From positions 62,001 through 126,000 of the forward strand of contig QCII01000005.1 in assembly GCA_003216775.1 (NCBI GenBank): a stretch of 64,000 nucleotides of DNA. The letters run 5' to 3'. The position numbers were made by a program, and so were the translations under genes. Positions 58,746-64,000 of this stretch are shown here, one piece after another. Below the pieces are notes generated by a model. The model saw only the letters and a program-made list of their open reading frames with translations. It did not search any database and was not told the origin of the DNA. The DNA is from Prochlorococcus sp. AG-402-K21. GTDB lineage: Bacteria; Cyanobacteriota; Cyanobacteriia; PCC-6307; Cyanobiaceae. Within the stretch, counting starts at the first letter, position 1, and every line of letters begins with the position of its first letter.

Positions 58746-59561
58746 ATGGAGATTAATGTGCCCGGTATTGTTTATTTAGTTGGAGCAGGTCCTGGTGATC
58801 CTGAACTTTTAACTCTAAAAGCTTTGCGTTTAATAAAAAATTGTGATGCATTGGTCCATGATGCATTAATCCCAGATGAAATAACAAAAGAAACCAGAAA
58901 AAATACAGAAATTTATCATGTCGGTAAAAGAGCTGGGAAGTGTTCTGTACCTCAGGTTGAAACTAATGATCTTATTTTGAAATTGGCAAAAGAAGGTAAA
59001 AATGTTGTGAGGCTTAAAGGGGGAGATCCGTTTGTTTTTTCAAGGGGTGGTGAAGAAGTATCTTTTTTAGAAAAAAATGGAGTATCAGTTGAAATAGTCC
59101 CTGGTATAACTTCTGGCATAGCGGCACCTACCTATTTTGGTATTCCACTTACTCATAGAGATGCTGCGAGTTCTGTAACTTTTGTGACAGGGCATGAAAA
59201 TGTAGCTAAAGAAAAAAAAAGCGTTAATTGGCGAGATTTAGCTAAATCTTCAGATAGCTTAGTAATTTTTATGGGTATAAAAAATATTGAATTTATTGTT
59301 AAAGAATTAATTTTAGGAGGTTTAAGTAAGAATACTAAATGCGCCGTAATTCAAGAAGCTACTTTGAAAAATCAAAAATGTTTTATAGAGAAATTAGAGC
59401 ATCTTCCTTATGCAATAAAAGAAAAAGAATTTTTATCTCCATCAATTATCATTATTGGAAAAATCGTAGAATTTAAGGTTAATAACAATATAACTAAAGT
59501 GTCTGAAGTCTATTTATCGGACATTAATAACGTTCAACTATATAATAAATCCCAAAAGTAA
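58746..59561 (+). CDS. cobA: Uroporphyrinogen-III C-methyltransferase
   Basis: SAM-dependent methylation to precorrin-2, the branch to siroheme and cobalamin. Motifs: VYLVGAGPGDPELLTLKALRLI, VRLKGGDPFVFSRGGEE (near residue 90), GITSGIAAPTYFGIPLTHRD and VTFVTGH. It is the single-domain form (271 residues), not the CysG fusion. I prefer ATG 58746 over TTG 58740. Its 3' end overlaps the aminotransferase by 28 bases convergently. Confidence 0.95.
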   Translation: MEINVPGIVYLVGAGPGDPELLTLKALRLIKNCDALVHDALIPDEITKETRKNTEIYHVGKRAGKCSVPQVETNDLILKLAKEGKNVVRLKGGDPFVFSRGGEEVSFLEKNGVSVEIVPGITSGIAAPTYFGIPLTHRDAASSVTFVTGHENVAKEKKSVNWRDLAKSSDSLVIFMGIKNIEFIVKELILGGLSKNTKCAVIQEATLKNQKCFIEKLEHLPYAIKEKEFLSPSIIIIGKIVEFKVNNNITKVSEVYLSDINNVQLYNKSQK

Positions 59562-60361
59562 ATTGGATCGAATTTAGTTCTAAGCTTTAAATCATTAACT
59601 TGATTAATTTGTCTGCAAGACAAGCTATTAATTGCAACAATTATGTCATCTGTTTGAAATTCTGGGGAAATTAATTCTTCTTTTACAATTTTTAATTTTA
59701 AAGCCTTAGCAACCATAATCCCCTCTAAACAGCCGCTCTCTTTTCTAGGTGTTATCCATTGCTTATTTCTTTTAATTAGAAGATTAAATGTGCTTCCACA
59801 ACAAAGTTCACCTGAAGTATTCAAAATAATAGAATCATCAAATGATTTTTCATTAGCCTCTTTCAAAACTTGTATTGCTTGAATATATGAAAATGTTTTG
59901 CATTTACTTATAAGACTGAATTCATTTATTTTTTCAGTTTGACTAATAAAAACACTTATGGGATTCAACTTTGGTTTTATTCTGTAGAACTCAAGCCATA
60001 AATTATCTAAATCTTTTGTCTCTAAAGTGCTATTAATTTTTAGCGTTCTCCCTTCATTATTTCCTCGACTATAGTTTATCCTGACTGAAGCAAATTGATC
60101 ATTATTAAGAGATAACTTTCTAATTCCATCATTAATAATTTGTCTTAAATTTAATTTATTTATTTTGAGATTAATATTCAAAATTTTGCTACTTTTTTCT
60201 AACCTTTGCAGATGTTCATCAAGCAGAACAGGTTTGTTTTCTTTTATTAAAATGGTTTCAAATATACCATCAGCAAATTTTAATCCTCTATTATTCGCAG
60301 TAATTAATATTCTATCAATATCTAACCATTGATTTTTATACCATCCTAATGATGCTCTCAT
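59534..60361 (-). CDS. pabC: Class IV aminotransferase, probable aminodeoxychorismate lyase
   Basis: PLP fold-type IV enzyme. FADGIFETILIKENKPVLLDEHLQRLEKS is the usual N-terminus; the PLP lysine is in SKCKTFSYIQAI; NTSGELCCGSTFNLLI and the GCLEGIMVAKAL strand bind the cofactor phosphate. Adjacent to, and overlapping by 4 bases (ATGA) with, the pabB-like gene, so 4-aminobenzoate formation is the best-supported role; branched-chain or D-amino-acid transaminases share the fold. Confidence 0.85.
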   Translation of the reverse strand: MRASLGWYKNQWLDIDRILITANNRGLKFADGIFETILIKENKPVLLDEHLQRLEKSSKILNINLKINKLNLRQIINDGIRKLSLNNDQFASVRINYSRGNNEGRTLKINSTLETKDLDNLWLEFYRIKPKLNPISVFISQTEKINEFSLISKCKTFSYIQAIQVLKEANEKSFDDSIILNTSGELCCGSTFNLLIKRNKQWITPRKESGCLEGIMVAKALKLKIVKEELISPEFQTDDIIVAINSLSCRQINQVNDLKLRTKFDPIYFWDLLYS

Positions 60362-61677
60362 TTTAATGAATCAATTAATGGTAAAAGTTTCCACTTTAGT
60401 TCATTAGTTTCCTCTTCAGGATCAGAGTCAATCACTATTCCGCAACCAGCATATATATTGATTTTTTTGTCTTTAATTAAAAATGATCTGATTAGTATAT
60501 TACTGTCAAACTCTCCATTCCAATCAAGTTTGATAAATGAGCCACAGTATGGTCCGCGTTCACATTCTTCTAATTCAAAAAGTCTTTGACATGATCTTAA
60601 TTTAGGTGCTCCAGTTATAGACCCCCCAGGCCAACAAGCTTTTAGTAAATCAATCCAGTTCTTGCCTTTTTTTAATTTACCTCTGATTACTGAAGTTAGA
60701 TGATGAACTTTTAAGTAACTTTCAAGTTTTAATACTTCAGGCACAATAATACTTCCTGTTTCACAAACTTTACTTAAATCATTCCTTATTAGGTCGACAA
60801 TCATAATATTTTCAGCTCTATCTTTTTCGTTTGTTATTAAATCGATAGCATTCAGTGCGTCTTGATTTAAATCCTTATCTCTGGATCTAGTTCCTTTGAT
60901 TGGTCTTGATTCTACAAAATTTTTATTATCTATTTTTATAAATCTTTCTGGAGAGGTAGATAATACCGCCTCTTTATAATTATCATTATTATTTACTATT
61001 ATTCCTCCAAAGGGAGCTCTTAATTTGCTTCTTATTTTTAAATATATATCAAGAGGATTATAGAGTTCTATAGATTCAATCTCGCATTTAGTTGTAAGGT
61101 TAGCTTGAAATAAATCTCCTATTGAAATTAATTTTTTTAATTTTAAAACATTTTTTTGAAATTTTTTAGTCATTTCGTTCAAATTAATTTTTGAAAAATC
61201 GAAATTCAAATTTGTTTTAATAACATTTTTTTCCTCAATAATATTTATATTGTTGAAAATATTTTGATAATTCATAACTTCATATTGATTTGTGCCTTCA
61301 ATAATTATTTCTTTTTTAATGAGATTGCATTTAATAATTGGATCATATGATGCAATCCATAAAGTTGCCATATCAGATTGTCGCCATGGGTTTTTTGGTT
61401 CTATGTATACTCCAGCTTCATAACTTAACCATCCAATCCAAAAACCTTCTTCAATACTTTTTAAAGTGTTAAAGGGATTATTATTTTTTTCTAAGTTATT
61501 TATATCTCTTGATTCGATAATTTTTTTAGGTTTAACGCCTATAATTGACCATTCCCCATTTTCTTTACCATCACTGTCTAGCCAAGCTAATCCTCTGTCT
61601 CCAAATTGTTTTGTTAGGTGATGCGTAATCAATGCAGGATCTATCCATTTATTAAGAGTTATTTTTTTTATTTTCAT
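60358..61677 (-). CDS. pabB: Para-aminobenzoate synthase component I
   Basis: Chorismate-using enzyme of folate synthesis. The C-terminal half has SIGDLFQANLTTKCE, VESRPIKGTRSRD, IMIVDLIRNDLSKVCETGSI and WPGGSITGAPKLRSCQ, shared with TrpE; adjacency with pabC makes PabB more likely than anthranilate synthase. The ATG at 61677 overlaps the queC stop (ATGA), giving 439 residues; ATG 61701 would add 8. pabA is not visible in the window. Confidence 0.88.
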   Translation of the reverse strand: MKIKKITLNKWIDPALITHHLTKQFGDRGLAWLDSDGKENGEWSIIGVKPKKIIESRDINNLEKNNNPFNTLKSIEEGFWIGWLSYEAGVYIEPKNPWRQSDMATLWIASYDPIIKCNLIKKEIIIEGTNQYEVMNYQNIFNNINIIEEKNVIKTNLNFDFSKINLNEMTKKFQKNVLKLKKLISIGDLFQANLTTKCEIESIELYNPLDIYLKIRSKLRAPFGGIIVNNNDNYKEAVLSTSPERFIKIDNKNFVESRPIKGTRSRDKDLNQDALNAIDLITNEKDRAENIMIVDLIRNDLSKVCETGSIIVPEVLKLESYLKVHHLTSVIRGKLKKGKNWIDLLKACWPGGSITGAPKLRSCQRLFELEECERGPYCGSFIKLDWNGEFDSNILIRSFLIKDKKINIYAGCGIVIDSDPEEETNELKWKLLPLIDSLK

Positions 61678-62348
61678 TTTGTATTTTTGTTGTTGAGCCA
61701 TTTTTCATAAGCGGTATTTCTAATTCTGCAACTATCACACTTTCCGCATGGTTTTGAATTACCTGAATAACAACTCCATGTTTTATCTAAAGGGACATGA
61801 TGATCGAAAGCTAATTGAATAATTTCTTCTTTATTTAAATCTATTAAAGGAGTCCAAAGTTTTATTGGATTATTTTCTCTTCCTCTCTTGTTGGCAAGAT
61901 TTGCTAGCTCTTGAAATTTTTTAATGTAGTCAGGTCTGCAATCTGGATATCCAGAATAATCTAGTGCATTAACTCCTAATCCTATAAAATCAGCATTTAT
62001 TGCTTCGGCGTAACTTAGTGCGACAGAAATGAATATAGTATTTCTCCCAGGGACATATGTATTAGGAATTTTATTAGTTTGAACTCCCTCTTTCGGAATA
62101 TTTTGTTGAATATCAGTTAATGAAGAGCCTCCCCATAAAGATAAGTTAAGCTTAATGATTTTAAATTCTTGGATATCAAAATGTTTTGCAATTATTGATG
62201 CTGAATTTATTTCTTTTTTATGACGTTGACCGTAATTAAATGAAAGGCCAAAAATTTTAGCTTTGGATTTTTTTGCAATACCAGTAACAGTTGAAGAATC
62301 TAATCCTCCAGATAACAAAACTACTATTGATTTATTTTTAAGATTCAT
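61674..62348 (-). CDS. queC: 7-cyano-7-deazaguanine (preQ0) synthase
   Basis: Converts 7-carboxy-7-deazaguanine to preQ0 with ammonia and ATP. PP-loop LLSGGLDSSTV lies at residues about 11-21; four zinc cysteines close the protein in CYSGNSKPCGKCDSC. Length 224 is standard. Preceded by queE by 6 bases, and coupled by a 4-base overlap to pabB. queG, for a later step, is at 19.6-20.6 kb. Confidence 0.96.
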   Translation of the reverse strand: MNLKNKSIVVLLSGGLDSSTVTGIAKKSKAKIFGLSFNYGQRHKKEINSASIIAKHFDIQEFKIIKLNLSLWGGSSLTDIQQNIPKEGVQTNKIPNTYVPGRNTIFISVALSYAEAINADFIGLGVNALDYSGYPDCRPDYIKKFQELANLANKRGRENNPIKLWTPLIDLNKEEIIQLAFDHHVPLDKTWSCYSGNSKPCGKCDSCRIRNTAYEKWLNNKNTK

Positions 62349-62354
62349 ATAGTT

Positions 62355-63035
62355 TCATTTAATTTTTAAGTATTTTTGAGTTTGAAGGCTCAATTTCCAA
62401 TCTGGGTTATTTTTTACGAAATCAATAGCAAGAGAAAACCCATCCTTATTGTTCCAGGCTGGTTGTAAATAAAAAATTTTATCTTCTTTTTTTAAGCTAT
62501 CTTCAACTTTTGAGATTTGACACTGTTTAAAAATTTCTTTTTTTATTTGGATAGCAAATTTAATATCTGCTAATTCATTTATGATTATTTTAATTTCATT
62601 ACAGTTTTTTAAAAAATAATTTCTTGGAGGTGAGTGCCTTTTTGGAGATAAGGTAATCCAGTCATATCTTCCTGATAACGAATCAACTCCACTTGTCTCA
62701 ATATGAATTTTCATGGAGTTTTGTTTTTCTCCTATCTTTATTTGTTTTATGGCGTTGCATAAATTATCTAAGTTATGTTGTAAAGGTTCGCCCCCTGTAA
62801 TAACGCAAAAGGTAGCTCCTTTATCTCTGGCAATTATTATGTGGTCTATTATTTTTTCAATTGATATAGAGGGGTATTTTTTCTCATCCCATGAATGCTT
62901 GGTATCGCACCATGAACAGCCAACTTTACAACCAGCTAATCTAATAAAAAAAGCACTTTTTCCAGCATGATAGCCTTCACCTTGTAAGGAATGAAATTGT
63001 TCGACTAAGGGTAAAAAATTTGTCATTTTTTTCAT
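62355..63035 (-). CDS. queE: 7-carboxy-7-deazaguanine synthase
   Basis: Radical SAM enzyme making the 7-deazaguanine ring in the queuosine pathway. The cluster motif is C36-x3-C40-x2-C43 in AGCKVGCSWCDTKH, and FHSLQGEGYHAGKSAFFIRL precedes it. VITGGEPLQHN is the SAM-binding GGE. The length of 226 is normal. ATG 63035 is used; ATG 63026 is possible. It starts 18 bases after the pyrG stop, so is probably in a pyrG-queE-queC-pabB-pabC operon. Confidence 0.95.
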   Translation of the reverse strand: MKKMTNFLPLVEQFHSLQGEGYHAGKSAFFIRLAGCKVGCSWCDTKHSWDEKKYPSISIEKIIDHIIIARDKGATFCVITGGEPLQHNLDNLCNAIKQIKIGEKQNSMKIHIETSGVDSLSGRYDWITLSPKRHSPPRNYFLKNCNEIKIIINELADIKFAIQIKKEIFKQCQISKVEDSLKKEDKIFYLQPAWNNKDGFSLAIDFVKNNPDWKLSLQTQKYLKIK

Positions 63036-63053
63036 TCAAAAAAATAAGGAATA

Positions 63054-64000
63054 TTAATTTGATTGATCTAACTTCTCTTGAGAGGCTTTTATTAAACCTT
63101 TGAATAAAGGATGAGGTTTGCCAGGTCTTGATAAAAACTCAGGATGGTATTGACATGCTAAGAAGTAAGGATGATTTTCTAATTCAATTAACTCAACTAA
63201 TCTCCCATCTGGAGATGTACCACTAATTTTGTATCCAGAATTTAAGAAACTTTGTTTGTAGTAATTATTAAATTCGTATCTATGTCGATGTCTCTCATAA
63301 ATAACATCTTCATCATACAAGTTTTTCCCAATTGTATTATTTGTCAATCTACATGGATAAACTCCAAGTCTCATGGTCCCACCTAAATCAACTACATCTT
63401 CCTGTTCTGGTAATAAATGTATCACTGGATTAGTAGTTTCTGGGTCCAGTTCTGAACTTGATGCATCTGGAAAATTAGCTACGTTCCTAGCCCATTCTAT
63501 AACTGCACATTGCATGCCAAGACACAGGCCTAAAAATGGAATTTTATTTTCTCTTGCGAATTTTATAGCCGAAATTTTGCCATTGACTCCTCTATTTCCG
63601 AATCCTCCAGGTACAACAATTGCATCAACTTCATTTAGGTAAGTTTCTGCTGAATCTTTTTCTATCATTTCAGCACTTACCCACCGTAAATCTAATAAAG
63701 CCTTTTGTTCAATGCATGCATGTCTTAAAGCTTCAACAACGGATAAATATGCATCTCCAAGTTCAATATATTTACCTACGAGTGCAACTTTTATTGGAGC
63801 TCCTGGATTTCTTAGATTATGAATTAGCTTTTCCCAATTTTTTAAATCACATTCTTTATCTTCAAGTTCTAGATACTTAAGGGTTTCTTTGCATAAACCT
63901 TCTTTTTTTAAAGAAAGAGGTACAGAATAAATACTATCTGCATCTAATGCTTCAATAACAGAGTTAATATTAACTCCACAAAACCCACTAAGCTTATTTT
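63054..64000 (-). CDS. pyrG: CTP synthase, 5' partial
   Basis: UTP to CTP with glutamine as amino donor. The visible 314 residues are the end of the synthetase domain ([16 protein letters not shown] ... [13 protein letters not shown]) and the complete glutaminase domain: [28 protein letters not shown] with the nucleophilic cysteine, and [16 protein letters not shown] with the catalytic His-Glu. The frame is open to the window edge, so the start lies beyond base 64,000. The full protein is normally about 540 residues. Confidence 0.96.
   Translation of the reverse strand, partial: NKLSGFCGVNINSVIEALDADSIYSVPLSLKKEGLCKETLKYLELEDKECDLKNWEKLIHNLRNPGAPIKVALVGKYIELGDAYLSVVEALRHACIEQKALLDLRWVSAEMIEKDSAETYLNEVDAIVVPGGFGNRGVNGKISAIKFARENKIPFLGLCLGMQCAVIEWARNVANFPDASSSELDPETTNPVIHLLPEQEDVVDLGGTMRLGVYPCRLTNNTIGKNLYDEDVIYERHRHRYEFNNYYKQSFLNSGYKISGTSPDGRLVELIELENHPYFLACQYHPEFLSRPGKPHPLFKGLIKASQEKLDQSN

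Noticed and set aside
63373-63642. 89-codon plus-strand frame opposite pyrG
   Set aside because: Complement of the conserved CTP synthase glutaminase domain.

Overview
The window looks like a piece of a Prochlorococcus chromosome, most likely a high-light-adapted strain (I favour the HLII group, but cannot prove it from one window). The reasons are the very low GC content, tightly packed single-copy housekeeping genes with 1-67 base overlaps, cyanobacterial marker genes (NADP-type gap2, DUF502, DUF3134, a sucrose-phosphate-synthase-like glycosyltransferase, phytol-kinase-like protein, a group 2 sigma factor), and a gene order around dnaN (dnaN, PRC-barrel, purL, purF, gyrA-like, TPR, queG, DUF502, nusB, ftsY...) that matches what I remember of Prochlorococcus genomes, whose coordinate 1 is conventionally placed at dnaN.

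Layout. Bases 1-29,715 run, from right to left, away from dnaN: dnaN-PRC-purL-purF; gyrA-like, TPR and queG on the opposite strand; DUF502-nusB-ftsY-PP2C phosphatase-argH-RNA-binding protein; dus and msrB; grpE-dnaJ-tusA-rsgA; murC-murB-ybaB; gap2, thiL, cyclophilin, efp-accB, pdxA and a partial SDR protein. Bases 29,716-30,054 are the only gene-free stretch over 300 bases. It is extremely AT-rich and holds a cluster of DnaA-box-like 9-mers, two of them abutting, next to four TAG trinucleotides and an AT-rich tract: a strong oriC candidate. Bases 30,055-64,000 are the other side of the origin: ABC1 kinase-DUF1400-thrC; recN and uvrA; spsA-like glycosyltransferase; mraY; argG; rpsF; aroE; dnaK2; FAD oxidoreductase; purU; acnB-clcA; DAHP synthase; sigma factor-phytol kinase; MFS-ppk; cobA; and pyrG-queE-queC-pabB-pabC.

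Functionally the window is almost all core metabolism and information processing: purine (purF, purL, purU), pyrimidine (pyrG), arginine (argG, argH), aromatic (DAHP synthase, aroE), threonine, folate/pABA, pyridoxal (pdxA), thiamine (thiL), tetrapyrrole (cobA), queuosine (queC, queE, queG), cell wall (murB, murC, mraY), the DnaK-DnaJ-GrpE chaperone set, and repair (recN, uvrA). I saw no tRNA, rRNA, CRISPR, prophage, insertion sequence or defence island. The most interesting non-coding signal is the origin candidate; secondary points are in-frame tandem repeats in ftsY and the RRM protein, small proteins with no known function, a sucrose-phosphate-synthase-like gene lacking a phosphatase domain, and a GyrA/ParC-type subunit without a recognisable GyrA box. 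I did not find a clearly undescribed multi-gene system.
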